From Hymenobacter lucidus (GTDB taxonomy: Bacteria > Bacteroidota > Bacteroidia > Cytophagales > Hymenobacteraceae): 64,000 nucleotides of DNA. A program made the translations under genes and the position numbers. Location: contig NZ_JAJADR010000004.1 in the NCBI RefSeq assembly GCF_020447265.1, forward strand, positions 186,001 through 250,000, read 5' to 3'. The notes below the pieces were generated by a model. That model ran no database searches. It had not been told where the DNA came from and was given only the letters and a program-made list of their open reading frames with translations. Each line of letters starts with the position of its first letter. The first letter of the stretch is position 1. Below are positions 26,252 through 35,973 of this stretch, piece after piece.

Positions 26252-27172
26252 TTAGATCCAGCCCTTGCGCCGGAACCACGCGAAGATACCCACCGAAATA
26301 ACCAGCATAGCCACCATGGCACCGGGGTAGCCCAGCTTCCAGCCGAGCTCGGGCATGTACTGGAAGTTCATGCCGTAAATGCCCGCAATAAAGGTCAGGG
26401 GCAGAAAGAAGGCCGAAAATACGGTCAGTACGCGCATCGCCTCGTTGGTGCGCTGCGACGACAACGACAGGTACAGATTCATCAGGTTGGTGGCCGCGCC
26501 GTCGAGCTGCTGGTAGAGAGTTTCGACCTTCACCTGCAAGTCCTGGGTGTCCTGCAGCAGGGTCGAGTCGGTAGTAGCTGACGTCAGCGTTTGGCGGCGC
26601 AGCATCGTCATAATGTCGCGGGTAAGCAGCAGCAGCTGCTTGGCGGCCGAGGCTTTGCGCTTCAGAAAGTACAGGCCCTGCAACGCGTTGGGCACTTCGC
26701 GCTTCAGAAATATTTCGGCCTCGTAGTCATCCAGCTCCTTGGTTAGCACCAGAGCGGGCTGCACAAAGCTGTTAAGGGCGTAGCGCACCAGATGCACCGC
26801 TACCTCGGCGGGCGAAATGCACTCCTGCCCCGGCGACTGAGCCACCCGTTTCAGCTGGCTCAGCACTGGGTGGGCCCGGCGGTGAACCGTAATGAGGTAG
26901 TCGGCGGCGTAGAATATGGCAATCTTGGTGCTCAGCTCCTGAATGGTATCGGCCTCGTTGTTTTCCGGCGTCACAAATACGCGCAGAATCACGAAGTTGA
27001 GTCCATTGGTCGTCTCAAACTTGGGCAGGTGCGTAGGTTCCAGACAGTCGCGCACCAGAGAGTCGGGCAGGTCGTATTGCTCGGCTACAGCCTGCAGTTC
27101 ACCGGCCGAAGGGTTAGTAATGTCAAGCCAGGCGAAATGGCACTCTTGCTTGGTAAGAAGGTCTTCGGTCAT
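26252..27172 (-). CDS. corA: CorA family magnesium/cobalt transporter
   Basis: A 306-residue protein of normal CorA length. The N-terminal cytoplasmic domain (FAWLDITNPSAGELQAVAEQY) leads through a long helix to two C-terminal membrane helices. The first ends with the selectivity motif GMN in FIAGIYGMNF, and the second ends near the basic C terminus RRKGWI. CorA pentamers conduct Mg2+ and gate by intracellular Mg2+. A second Mg transporter, MgtE, is encoded just upstream on the same strand, separated by a terminator. Confidence 0.93.
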   Translation of the reverse strand: MTEDLLTKQECHFAWLDITNPSAGELQAVAEQYDLPDSLVRDCLEPTHLPKFETTNGLNFVILRVFVTPENNEADTIQELSTKIAIFYAADYLITVHRRAHPVLSQLKRVAQSPGQECISPAEVAVHLVRYALNSFVQPALVLTKELDDYEAEIFLKREVPNALQGLYFLKRKASAAKQLLLLTRDIMTMLRRQTLTSATTDSTLLQDTQDLQVKVETLYQQLDGAATNLMNLYLSLSSQRTNEAMRVLTVFSAFFLPLTFIAGIYGMNFQYMPELGWKLGYPGAMVAMLVISVGIFAWFRRKGWI

Positions 27173-27244
27173 AACAAGTTAAAAGCAGCAGCCCAGGACG
27201 AGCAGCCGGCACCGGTAGCCAGTGGGACAATACCGGGCATACGC

Positions 27245-27274
27245 AAGAAAGGCGCAATGATTTGCGCCTTTCTT
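27245..27274. terminator. Terminator between mgtE and corA
   Basis: Perfect 13-base arms (27245-27257 and 27262-27274) with a 4-base loop contain AAGAAAGGCGC and its complement. It lies 27 bases after the mgtE stop and separates mgtE from corA transcription. Confidence 0.8.
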
Positions 27275-27301
27275 TATTAGAGCTGTACTAAGGCGGCTGG
27301 T

Positions 27302-28687
<1,386 letters not shown>

Positions 28688-28747
28688 GGAAAAAGTCAGG
28701 AGGGAGGTGCTTCGCTAGGCAGCAGATTGAGTGAGTAATTTGGCGCG

Positions 28748-28755
28748 CAAAAGTA
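28748..28755 (-). promoter_or_regulatory. Possible -7 box for mgtE
   Basis: On the minus strand this reads TACTTTTG, an exact TAnnTTTG match about 60 bases before the mgtE ATG. A poly-T stretch lies upstream, but no TTG sits 19 bases away. Confidence 0.3.
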
Positions 28756-29109
28756 GGCCAAAAAAATGGGCCGGCCGCGCCGGTTCGCGTCATTTTCCGT
28801 AACGCCAAACCACCGCCCGCAATTCCCGGCCGCGTCCGTAATTCTTGGATTAATCCGCGTTAGCCACCTCCGGCAACTGTTGGGCTTCCCGTTTACGGAG
28901 TTTAGCCCGGGAATTCCAGAATGGTCGACATGGCGTTCTGTTACACTAAGGCCGCTGCTCCGGCATATTGCCCGCAAGGAGTTTTTGCTCAAAAAAAGTC
29001 GTCTGCAGGCTCATGTATAAGACGCAACAAACCAAACTGCTAGCTGCCAGACCGCCCAATCGGGCAAATCCGACAGCTCAACGCTGGCAACCTCGCCTCT
29101 GGCCAGCCG

Positions 29110-29138
29110 TTGGGAATTCAATATCCCGTGTACATTTG
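29110..29138 (+). promoter_or_regulatory. Promoter of the cyanophycinase-like gene
   Basis: TTG at 29110-29112 and TACATTTG at 29131-29138 are 18 bases apart, close to the TTG-N19-TAnnTTTG consensus. The ATG lies 23 bases downstream. Confidence 0.55.
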
Positions 29139-29161
29139 ATCCTAGCTTACCCCTGTTTCCT

Positions 29162-29974
29162 ATGCTCCAGTCGTCCGCGTTACCGCTCGGAACGCTCGTT
29201 GCCCTCGGCGGCGGCGACGATGATGCCCTGCTGGCCCTGCTCTGCGACATGCTGCCCGGCCCCGATTCGAGCGTCGTCATTCTGGCCATGGCTGCCAGCG
29301 ACGCCACCGTGACGGGCACCCGCTACGCCCGGGCTATGCACGAGCTGGGCTGTACCAACGTGCACCCTATCAAAATCGACGAGCGGCACTCGGCCGACAA
29401 GCCAGCTTCCCTGCGCCGCCTGCGCGAAGCCGAACTGGTGTTTTTTACCGGCGGCGACCAGGAAATGATTACCCAGTTTCTGCACGGCACCGAGTTTTTG
29501 CAGCAGCTGCAGCACCGCTACCACACCGAGGCAGGTTTTGTGGTGGCCGGTACCAGTGCCGGCGCTTCGGTGCTGCCCGAGCACATGCTGGTATCGGGCT
29601 ACGGCTGGCGGGCCCTGCGCAAGGGCGGCATCCGCACCGATCATGGGCTGAGTCTGGTAGCTAATCTGCTTATCGACCAGCACTTTGTAGAGCGGGGGCG
29701 CTTTGGCCGCCTAGCCCACGCGCTGCTGGCCCACCCTATGTGCCTGGGCCTGGGCTTGGCCGAGGAAACCGGCGTCATCATCCGTAATGGCCACGAAGTA
29801 GAAGTCTTCGGCGACGGCGTGGTGATGGTGGTAGATGGCAGCCACATGCACGGCAACAACCTGGGCCGTATCGGCCGCGGGGAGCCCGTGGCCGCCCGGG
29901 ATTTCCGGGTGCACCTTCTCGTGAGCGGGCAGCGCCTGAATCTGCAAACCCGGCAGGTGATAAATGCGGAATAA
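29162..29974 (+). CDS. Cyanophycinase-like peptidase (S51 family)
   Basis: A 270-residue protein with the S51 pattern: GTLVALGGGDDDALL at the N terminus, VVILAMAASD, LVFFTGGDQEMITQFLHGTEF (residues near 98-118) and the nucleophile elbow VVAGTSAGASVLPEHML, with the catalytic Ser in GTSAGA. GLSLVANLLIDQHFVERGRFGRL follows, as in cyanophycinases. Such enzymes cleave beta-Asp-Arg dipeptides from cyanophycin or related isopeptides. There is no cyanophycin synthetase in view, so the substrate may be imported or different. No signal peptide is seen; it should be cytoplasmic. Confidence 0.88.
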   Translation: MLQSSALPLGTLVALGGGDDDALLALLCDMLPGPDSSVVILAMAASDATVTGTRYARAMHELGCTNVHPIKIDERHSADKPASLRRLREAELVFFTGGDQEMITQFLHGTEFLQQLQHRYHTEAGFVVAGTSAGASVLPEHMLVSGYGWRALRKGGIRTDHGLSLVANLLIDQHFVERGRFGRLAHALLAHPMCLGLGLAEETGVIIRNGHEVEVFGDGVVMVVDGSHMHGNNLGRIGRGEPVAARDFRVHLLVSGQRLNLQTRQVINAE

Positions 29975-30107
29975 TTGCTACATTTTTAAGGGGCCCGGCA
30001 GCCACCGCCGCCGGGGTATTATATAGTCGGCACGCCTACTACTTAATTCGTTTTTCTCCCTACATTTAGTCCCAACAACCCTACTTCTCACCCTTTTCTC
30101 TTTTTTT

Positions 30108-31358
30108 ATGAATCTAAAAACTCTACTCCTCGCGAGTGGCGCGCTGCTTTCGGGTACGGCGGCTGTTGCGGGCGGCTACCAAGTGTCGCTGGCCGGGATA
30201 AAGAACAACGGCATGGGCGGCGTAGGCGTAGGTCTTTCTCTCGACCAGGCAGCCATGTTCTACAACCCTGGTGCCCTGGCAATGGTCCGGGAGCGGGGAG
30301 TGCAGCTGGGCGGTAACCTGACGTTCGCCCGCAACTCATTCGTGGCGGAAGGCGGCAATACGCAGCGCGAGCTGCGCAACACCGTGGTTACGCCTTTTAG
30401 CTTGTTTGCCAGCTACGGCCCGACCGAGGCCAAGTTCCGCGCCGGTATTGCCGTTTACACGCCTTTCGGCAGCAAGCTTCAGTACGCCGAAGGCTGGGAA
30501 GGCCGCACCTCGCTGACGGATATCGACCTGAAGTCGGTGTTTGTACAGCCTACTTTCAGCTACGCTCTTACCGACCAGCTGAGCGTGGGCGCGGGCTTGG
30601 TAGTATTGGCTTACGGTGCCGTAAACCTGCAGCGCGATATTCCCCTGCCCGATTCCTATGGCCACATTGAGCTCGACGGCAAGGCTAAAACCAAGCTGGG
30701 CTACAACGCGGGTATCTTCTTCAAGCCCTCGCCGATGCTGTCATTGGGTATCAGCTACCGTTCCAAGATCGATGCCCAGGTGGAAGATGGCGACGTGAAA
30801 TTCACCAACATCTCGCCCACATTTGCTTCGCGCTTTCAGGCTACCAAGTTCGGCGCCACGTTGCCGCTGCCCGCTACTACCAGCATCGGCCTGGGTATTA
30901 TGCCCAGCGACAAGCTGACGCTGGCTTTCGATATCAACTACGTGAACTGGAGTGCTTACCGCAATCTGGAGTTCAGATTCGACCAGCAGATTAACGGCTC
31001 GACGTTCTCGACCTCGAAGCGTTACTATCAGGATGCCTTCACCTTCCGGGTGGGTGGCCAATATAAAATCACGGATGCCTTTACGGCTCGTGTGGGTGGT
31101 GCCTACGACAACTCGCCGGTGAAAAACGGCTACGTAACGCCCGAAACCCCCGATGCTGACCGCATCAGCGGTACGGCCGGTATTTCCTATGCCGTAACCG
31201 AGCACTTCGGTATCGACCTGTCTACGCAGTTTGTGACCCTCAAGAAGCGCACCCAGACCGCCCTGGACCTGCAGAACAACCAGACCACGGACCGGGTAGC
31301 CGGCACCTACAAGACCAACATCGTGATTCCGGGCCTGGGCCTGAATTACACTTTCTAA
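30108..31358 (+). CDS. OmpP1/FadL-type outer membrane transport protein
   Basis: A 416-residue barrel protein. After a signal peptide ending near AVAGG, the mature protein starts YQVSLAGIKNNGMGGVGVGLSLDQAAMFYNPGAL, the FadL hallmark where the N terminus plugs the barrel and Asn-Pro-Ala/Gly follows. Strands recur through the protein and it ends in LGLNYTF with a terminal Phe, the standard signal for barrel assembly. It should carry hydrophobic molecules across the outer membrane. The SGNH lipoprotein gene starts 20 bases downstream, forming an operon in which an esterase could release fatty acids for this channel; that link is inferred. Confidence 0.92.
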   Translation: MNLKTLLLASGALLSGTAAVAGGYQVSLAGIKNNGMGGVGVGLSLDQAAMFYNPGALAMVRERGVQLGGNLTFARNSFVAEGGNTQRELRNTVVTPFSLFASYGPTEAKFRAGIAVYTPFGSKLQYAEGWEGRTSLTDIDLKSVFVQPTFSYALTDQLSVGAGLVVLAYGAVNLQRDIPLPDSYGHIELDGKAKTKLGYNAGIFFKPSPMLSLGISYRSKIDAQVEDGDVKFTNISPTFASRFQATKFGATLPLPATTSIGLGIMPSDKLTLAFDINYVNWSAYRNLEFRFDQQINGSTFSTSKRYYQDAFTFRVGGQYKITDAFTARVGGAYDNSPVKNGYVTPETPDADRISGTAGISYAVTEHFGIDLSTQFVTLKKRTQTALDLQNNQTTDRVAGTYKTNIVIPGLGLNYTF

Positions 31359-31378
31359 TTCCCTTCCCCTCTCGTCTC

Positions 31379-32719
31379 ATGACTACTACAATGTTTCGCA
31401 AGTTTGTGCCCTTCGTGGCACTGCTGGGGCTGGGCATCACTGCGTGCCAACCCGACCTAGAAAGTGACTTCAAATCCAGCGCCGGTTCTGCCGACTTTAC
31501 GCGCTACATCGCCGTGGGCAATTCCCTGACGGCGGGCTTCTCGGATAACGGGTTATATCTGGAAGGCCAACTCAATTCGTATCCTAATCTGCTGGCCACG
31601 CAGTTTAAGGCAGCCGGCGGGGGCGAGTTTGAGCAGCCTTTGTTCAACTCAGCCCAAAGCAACGGCAGCGGCTACCTGCGTATCACCGGTTTCGACGCGA
31701 CGGGCAACCCCATTATCGGCAACGTGGCAGCAAATGCTGCCGTGGGTATCGGAGCCGATAGCAAGACGCCGCTGCTGGCCAAGTACACCGGCACCGGCAA
31801 CCAGAACCTGGGTGTGCCCGGCATCCGCATCGCCGATATCACCACGGCCGGGTATGGCCTGAACAACCCAGTTGGCTTCAACCCTTACTTTGAGCGTATG
31901 TTGGGTACTTCGCCCGCCAGCTACTTGCAGTATGTGCAGGAGCGGGTAAACACCATCAAGCCAACCTTCTTCACGAACTGGTTGGGCAACAACGACGTGC
32001 TCGGGTTTGCTACCGCCGGTGGCGTAGGTGCTACACTCACGCCGGTGGCCGAATTCACCACCAAGTACAACCAGATGTTGGACGTGCTGACGACTGGTGG
32101 CACCAAAGGCCTGGTAGCTACCATTCCGAACGTGACCAACGTACCGTTGTTCACGACGGTGCCCGTAGCAGCAGTTATTGCCAGCATCAAAGCCAACCCA
32201 CAGATTCCGAATGCCAGTGCTGCCAGCCTCTACATCCGGACTGGTACCAACACGATACGGGAGGCTACGGCCAACGACTTGCTGCTATTGCCTGCGCGGG
32301 CCGTTATCGGCACCGGTGCTACCCAAACTACGCTGCCTATTGGCGTAGGCTACAGCGCTACGATGGCCAACCCGCTGCCCAGCCAGTTTGTGCTGGATGC
32401 TGCTGAAATTACCAGCGTAACGAACCGTACCAACGAACTGAATGCCGTCATCACGGCAGAAGCCCAGAAGCGCAATCTGGCCCTGTTTGATGCCAATGCT
32501 TACTTCACTACGGTTGCCCGTAACGGTGTAATCACCAACGGTATTACCAACACAGCTAGCTTTGTGACCGGCAACCTGTTCTCACTGGATGGCGTGCATC
32601 CAACGCCGCGCGGCTATGCCATTGTAGCCAATGAGATGATTAAGGCCATCAATGCAACCTACGGCTCGAGCGTGCCCCAACTGAACCCCGGCGCTTACCG
32701 CGGCGTGCGTTTCCCATAA
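31379..32719 (+). CDS. SGNH/GDSL-type hydrolase lipoprotein
   Basis: A 446-residue lipoprotein (lipobox ITAC near residue 21). Block I is YIAVGNSLTAGF, where the usual Asp of GDSL is Asn but the nucleophile Ser is kept. Block III is NWLGNND, and block V is SLDGVHPTPRGYAIV with the catalytic Asp and His. Length exceeds simple GDSL esterases because of an inserted alpha/beta region (about 60-140). It should hydrolyse lipid or acyl esters at the outer membrane. It is the second gene of an operon with the FadL homologue and is followed by a strong terminator. Confidence 0.9.
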   Translation: MTTTMFRKFVPFVALLGLGITACQPDLESDFKSSAGSADFTRYIAVGNSLTAGFSDNGLYLEGQLNSYPNLLATQFKAAGGGEFEQPLFNSAQSNGSGYLRITGFDATGNPIIGNVAANAAVGIGADSKTPLLAKYTGTGNQNLGVPGIRIADITTAGYGLNNPVGFNPYFERMLGTSPASYLQYVQERVNTIKPTFFTNWLGNNDVLGFATAGGVGATLTPVAEFTTKYNQMLDVLTTGGTKGLVATIPNVTNVPLFTTVPVAAVIASIKANPQIPNASAASLYIRTGTNTIREATANDLLLLPARAVIGTGATQTTLPIGVGYSATMANPLPSQFVLDAAEITSVTNRTNELNAVITAEAQKRNLALFDANAYFTTVARNGVITNGITNTASFVTGNLFSLDGVHPTPRGYAIVANEMIKAINATYGSSVPQLNPGAYRGVRFP

Positions 32720-32746
32720 GCACAACCTTCTGTAGAATAGCTGTTG

Positions 32747-32783
32747 AAAAGCTCTCCCTCTGGTCAGAGGGGGAGCTTTTTTG
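32747..32783 (+). terminator. Terminator of the fadL-esterase operon
   Basis: AAAAGCTC-CCCTCTG pairs with CAGAGGG-GAGCTTTT around a 2-base loop with one G-U pair, followed by a T-tract, 28 bases after the stop codon. Confidence 0.85.
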
Positions 32784-32924
32784 TTCCGGTCGAGGGTAAT
32801 GTTGCTTTTTCATCTACTGGGAAATGCAGATAAGCTACATGTAAATGTGATGCAAAAAAATAATGGAAAATGTATAGATGCTGCAACGAGTATTGGGAAT
32901 AGCCGGATCATGTGATGCGGGCTT

Positions 32925-32957
32925 TTTGCAAGGCGTGGGAGGGAGGCTATACCTTTG
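32925..32957 (+). promoter_or_regulatory. Promoter of the first lipocalin-like gene
   Basis: TTTG at 32925-32928 and TACCTTTG at 32950-32957 are 21 bases apart, near the Bacteroidota consensus. The ATG at 33033 lies 75 bases downstream. Confidence 0.45.
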
Positions 32958-33032
32958 TTTCACACTGACAGACAGAAGTTTGGAAGTGTTGAAAAGGCTT
33001 TTTTCTCCAACCTCATACCCTTTGTCCGCGCT

Positions 33033-33524
33033 ATGAAAACGCAATTCAACTTACCCCTGCTTGCCTTGTTGGCCGCCACTGCCATGGGAGCGTCATCCTG
33101 CAAAAAAGACAAGGAAAGCAACCCTGCACCTGCCAAGACCAAAACCGAGCTGCTGGCCGGCAAAGACTGGAAACTGGCGGCCCAGACGGTGACGCCCGGC
33201 CTGACGGCCGACGATGGCACCGTGGTAACAGATCTGTTTCCTTACCTGGACGAGTGCGACAAGGACGACCTGATGCGTTACGACGCCAATGGCACCTGCC
33301 TGCTGAGCGAAGGCCCCACGCGCTGCGACCCATCGAACCCGCAGCAGTACACCGGCACCTGGTCGTTCGACAGCAACGAGACGATTCTGAAAACCAACGT
33401 GCAGGGCCTGGGCAGCAGCAGCTTCAATATTATTGAGCTAAGCGACAACACGTTGAAAGTAAGCGGCATCCGGACGTTGACCGATGGCGACCATAAGTTT
33501 ACCTACACCTATTCCAAAAAGTAG
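33033..33524 (+). CDS. Small lipocalin-like lipoprotein, paralogue 1
   Basis: A 163-residue lipoprotein from the ATG at 33033 (signal ending MGASSC, followed by KKDKE). The mature part reads KTELLAGKDWKLAAQTVTP, then DECDKDDLMRYDANGTCLLSEGPTRCDPSNPQQYTGTWSF and a set of short strands (FNIIELSDNTLKVS). This LLxGKxW plus CxKDDxxxF/Y pattern marks the small lipocalin-like lipoproteins common in Bacteroidota. Two cysteine pairs could form disulfides. Ligand and role are unknown. Two related genes follow within 2.4 kb. Confidence 0.78.
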   Translation: MKTQFNLPLLALLAATAMGASSCKKDKESNPAPAKTKTELLAGKDWKLAAQTVTPGLTADDGTVVTDLFPYLDECDKDDLMRYDANGTCLLSEGPTRCDPSNPQQYTGTWSFDSNETILKTNVQGLGSSSFNIIELSDNTLKVSGIRTLTDGDHKFTYTYSKK

Positions 33525-33543
33525 CCTGCCGCGGTAATTTTCT

Positions 33544-33593
33544 AAAAGCAAAGCAGCTGTCTTCTCACCCGAGAAGGCAGCTGCTTTGCTTTT
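33544..33593. terminator. Long terminator hairpin after paralogue 1
   Basis: AAAAGCAAAGCAGCTG (33544-33559) pairs with its exact complement (33578-33593), with an inner CTTCTC/GAGAAG stem. It can act in both directions. Confidence 0.8.
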
Positions 33594-33619
33594 AGGCGCT
33601 GGAAACTCATTGCTTCTAT

Positions 33620-33627
33620 TAGCTTTG
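33620..33627 (+). promoter_or_regulatory. Possible -7 box of the second lipocalin-like gene
   Basis: TAGCTTTG matches TAnnTTTG exactly, but the distance to the nearest upstream TTTG (33585-33588) is 31 bases, longer than consensus. Confidence 0.3.
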
Positions 33628-33734
33628 TACGCTGCTATTTGTGTGCCTGTCCCATTAGCCGTTTGTCAAGGCTTTAAGGCTTGCTTATGCGTCGCCAGTA
33701 CCCGCTTGTATTTTCACCTTTTTTTATCCTCTCT

Positions 33735-34229
33735 ATGAAACGTTTACCCATTGCCATCCTCGCTCTTGCCTGCGCCTTCACCAGCTGCAAAAAAGATAAT
33801 GAGGATGTGAAGCCGCAGTCTAAATCTGACCTGCTGACGGCCAAAAGCTGGCGCGCTTCTGCTGCCGTATATACCATAACATCGGGCACTGCCACCAACA
33901 GCATCGACTTGTATAATGGCGTAGATCCGAACAAAAACCCTTATACGCCCGCTTGCACCAAAGACGATTTCCTCAAGTTCAATACCGATAAGTCGGCCGT
34001 GTTCGATGAGGGTGCCACCCGGTGCTCACCATCTGACCCCCAATCATCCAAAGGAGCTTGGGACTTCACCTCGAATGAGTCCAAATTGCTGTTGTCAGAA
34101 ACCTCAACCAGCTCTTCCGGTGAGCTGTATGACATCGTTGAGCTGAGTGCCACAACGCTCAAAATCAAGCAGACGGAAACGGATAACAATGTGACGGAAA
34201 CCTATCTGGTTACTTACACTGCTTTCTAG
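33735..34229 (+). CDS. Small lipocalin-like lipoprotein, paralogue 2
   Basis: A 164-residue lipoprotein. The ATG at 33735 gives MKRLPIAILALACAFTSC as signal; an ATG at 33687 would add 16 residues ahead of it. The mature part shares the pattern of its neighbours: KSDLLTAKSWRASAAVYTIT, ACTKDDFLKFNTDKSAVFDEGATRC, GAWDFTSNESKLLL and YDIVELSATTLKIKQT. It should be an envelope protein with a small beta-barrel. A convergent terminator separates it from ypdA. Confidence 0.78.
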   Translation: MKRLPIAILALACAFTSCKKDNEDVKPQSKSDLLTAKSWRASAAVYTITSGTATNSIDLYNGVDPNKNPYTPACTKDDFLKFNTDKSAVFDEGATRCSPSDPQSSKGAWDFTSNESKLLLSETSTSSSGELYDIVELSATTLKIKQTETDNNVTETYLVTYTAF

Positions 34230-34249
34230 TTTTTAGCTAGCTGAGTATT

Positions 34250-34294
34250 ACACGGGCCCACTGCTTTCTCAAAGGCAGTGGGCCCGTGTTTTTT
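34250..34294. terminator. Bidirectional terminator between paralogue 2 and ypdA
   Basis: 15-base perfect arms at 34250-34264 and 34275-34289 (ACACGGGCCCACTGC and complement) are followed by a T-tract to 34294. The genes on each side converge here. Confidence 0.85.
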
Positions 34295-34301
34295 ACCGCT
34301 T

Positions 34302-35297
34302 CTATAAGCTTGTTGCAGCCAAATGAGCAGCAATAACGGCAGCGTGGTGGCGGCCGTTTTCAATAAACCAGCGGCTGGTATTGAGGCCGCCGCACACGGT
34401 ACCGGCCACGTACACGCCGGGGCGGTTGGTTTCGAAGGTGTCCGGGCTGTGGGAGGGAGTGCGGGCAACATCGTCCTGGCAACTAATGCCTAGGGCGGCG
34501 AGCAGGCTATAGTCGGGGTGGTAGCCGGTGAGGGCATACACAAAGTCGGCGGGCAAGGTGGCGGGGCCTTCCGGGGTAAGCACGGCCACGCCGGCCGCCG
34601 AAATACGCTGAACGGTGGTATGGAAGTAAGCCCGGATACGGCCCTCGGCAATACGGTTTACTAGGTCGGGGCGAATCCAGTACTTTACCGACTCGGAAAT
34701 GGCCGCGCCACGCACGACGAGTGAAACCTGCGCCCCGGCCCGCACCAGCTGCAAGGCGGCCTTGGCAGCCGAGTTTTTGGCCCCGATAACCACCACCTGC
34801 TGTCCAACGTGTGCATACGGCTCCTTGTAGTAGTAGCTCACGTGGGACGCATCTTCGCCGGGCACGCTCAGGCGGTTGGGAATATCGAAAAAGCCGGTAG
34901 CAACGATGACGTAGCGGGTAGCCAGACGGCCTTTTTCGGTGACGACTTCGTAGGCGCCGGGCTGACCTTCGAGGCTCAGTACCCGCTCGTAGAGGCGCAG
35001 GGGCAGCTGCTCGGCCACGGCCACGCGGCGGTAATAGTCGAGGGCATCTTCGCGCAGGGGCTTGTAGTGGGCGGTGGGAAACGGATAGCCCCCGATTTCG
35101 AGCAGCTCGGGCGTCGAAAAGAATTCCATATTGGTAGGGTAGCCCACCAGCGAATTGACCAGCGCACCCTTATCGACCACGCATACGCTGAGGCCCCGGC
35201 GCCGCACTTCCAGCGCGCAGGCCAGCCCCACGGGCCCGGCCCCGATAACGACGGCATCGAAAGTAGCCGGTGCGGCGGAAATTGTATTCTCGTTCAT
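34302..35297 (-). CDS. ypdA: YpdA family bacillithiol disulfide reductase
   Basis: A 331-residue FAD/NAD(P)H flavoprotein from the ATG at 35297 (an open extension to 35381 has no function). Recognition features: FDAVVIGAGPVGLACALE, LVNSLVGYPTNMEFFSTPELLEIGG, VVVIGAKNSAAKAALQLVRAG, SVKYWIRPDLVNRIAEGRI, YALTGYHPDYSLL and the late VYVAGTVCGG. This set is specific for YpdA/Bdr rather than thioredoxin reductase; there is no CxxC pair. It should use NADPH to reduce bacillithiol disulfide in the cytoplasm, keeping the thiol pool reduced. It lies alone between two lipocalin-like lipoprotein genes on the other strand. Confidence 0.92.
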   Translation of the reverse strand: MNENTISAAPATFDAVVIGAGPVGLACALEVRRRGLSVCVVDKGALVNSLVGYPTNMEFFSTPELLEIGGYPFPTAHYKPLREDALDYYRRVAVAEQLPLRLYERVLSLEGQPGAYEVVTEKGRLATRYVIVATGFFDIPNRLSVPGEDASHVSYYYKEPYAHVGQQVVVIGAKNSAAKAALQLVRAGAQVSLVVRGAAISESVKYWIRPDLVNRIAEGRIRAYFHTTVQRISAAGVAVLTPEGPATLPADFVYALTGYHPDYSLLAALGISCQDDVARTPSHSPDTFETNRPGVYVAGTVCGGLNTSRWFIENGRHHAAVIAAHLAATSL

Positions 35298-35425
35298 ATC
35301 GGGTACTATACCAGCGGCAGCGGGCCAGTGTTTAAGATAAAATGCCTGATGAGGAGTGAAATGCTTGGTAGCTAGCTGCAAATGAGCTTAACTTGGTCCA
35401 CACTTTTCTTAATTCAATTACTTTC

Positions 35426-35887
35426 ATGCAACGCTCTTCCCTTATTGTACTATCTCTACTGCTGGTAGGCTCGCTCGGGTCCTGCAAAAAAGATGAGGTT
35501 GAATCGAAAGCCGGTACGCTGACCGGCAAAAAATGGCAGGTAACGGCCGCCACCGTCACGTACACCGGCTCCCAGACGGGTACCGAGGATGCGTATAAAA
35601 CGCTGGAGGCCTGCGAGAAGGATAACTACATTGTCTTCAACTCCAACAAGTCGCTGGAAGTAAACGAAGGCAAAAATGTGTGTGCCGATAGCGAGCAGAT
35701 GGCTATGGGTACCTGGGATATCAACTCGGACCAAACCAAAATCTACATCAACTCACCGGAGCTGGGTGGCAGTGCCGCCGTACAGATGGACATTGCCGAG
35801 CTGTCGTCGTCGAAGCTGGTGCTGAAAAACACCATCGTGCAGCCCGACTTGACGGCCGTGACCACCACTACGTTTACGGCCCAGTAA
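35426..35887 (+). CDS. Small lipocalin-like lipoprotein, paralogue 3
   Basis: A 153-residue lipoprotein from the ATG at 35426 (the earlier start at 35393 is TTG). Signal MQRSSLIVLSLLLVGSLGSC is followed by KKDEVESK. It shows the same pattern as the two upstream paralogues: TLTGKKWQVTAATVTYTG, ACEKDNYIVFNSNKSLEVNEGKNVC and GTWDINSDQTKIYI. It belongs to the same expanded family; the ypdA gene splits the cluster. Confidence 0.77.
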   Translation: MQRSSLIVLSLLLVGSLGSCKKDEVESKAGTLTGKKWQVTAATVTYTGSQTGTEDAYKTLEACEKDNYIVFNSNKSLEVNEGKNVCADSEQMAMGTWDINSDQTKIYINSPELGGSAAVQMDIAELSSSKLVLKNTIVQPDLTAVTTTTFTAQ

Positions 35888-35917
35888 ACCCACGAAGTCA
35901 GCTGTTGTAAGCATACG

Positions 35918-35952
35918 AAAAGGCCGGAACCCGCGCAGGATTCCGGCCTTTT
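35918..35952. terminator. Bidirectional terminator after paralogue 3
   Basis: AAAAGGCCGGAA (35918-35929) pairs with TTCCGGCCTTTT (35941-35952). It lies between the convergent lipoprotein and DoxX-like genes. Confidence 0.85.
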
Positions 35953-35973
35953 GTATTTTCCGGGTGCTGGCAA

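Larger units (their letters stand above)
28688..29161. other. Divergent intergenic region without a recognised gene
   Basis: About 470 bases between mgtE (minus) and the cyanophycinase gene (plus). Short open frames on both strands overlap one another and show no family features. It contains the minus-strand box at 28748-28755 and the promoter at 29110-29138. I could not recognise an M-box riboswitch, although the distance to mgtE would allow one. Confidence 0.45.

Noticed and set aside
28696-29020. Short open frames in the mgtE upstream region
   Set aside because: Overlapping frames on both strands, without family features; more likely non-coding leader and promoter sequence.
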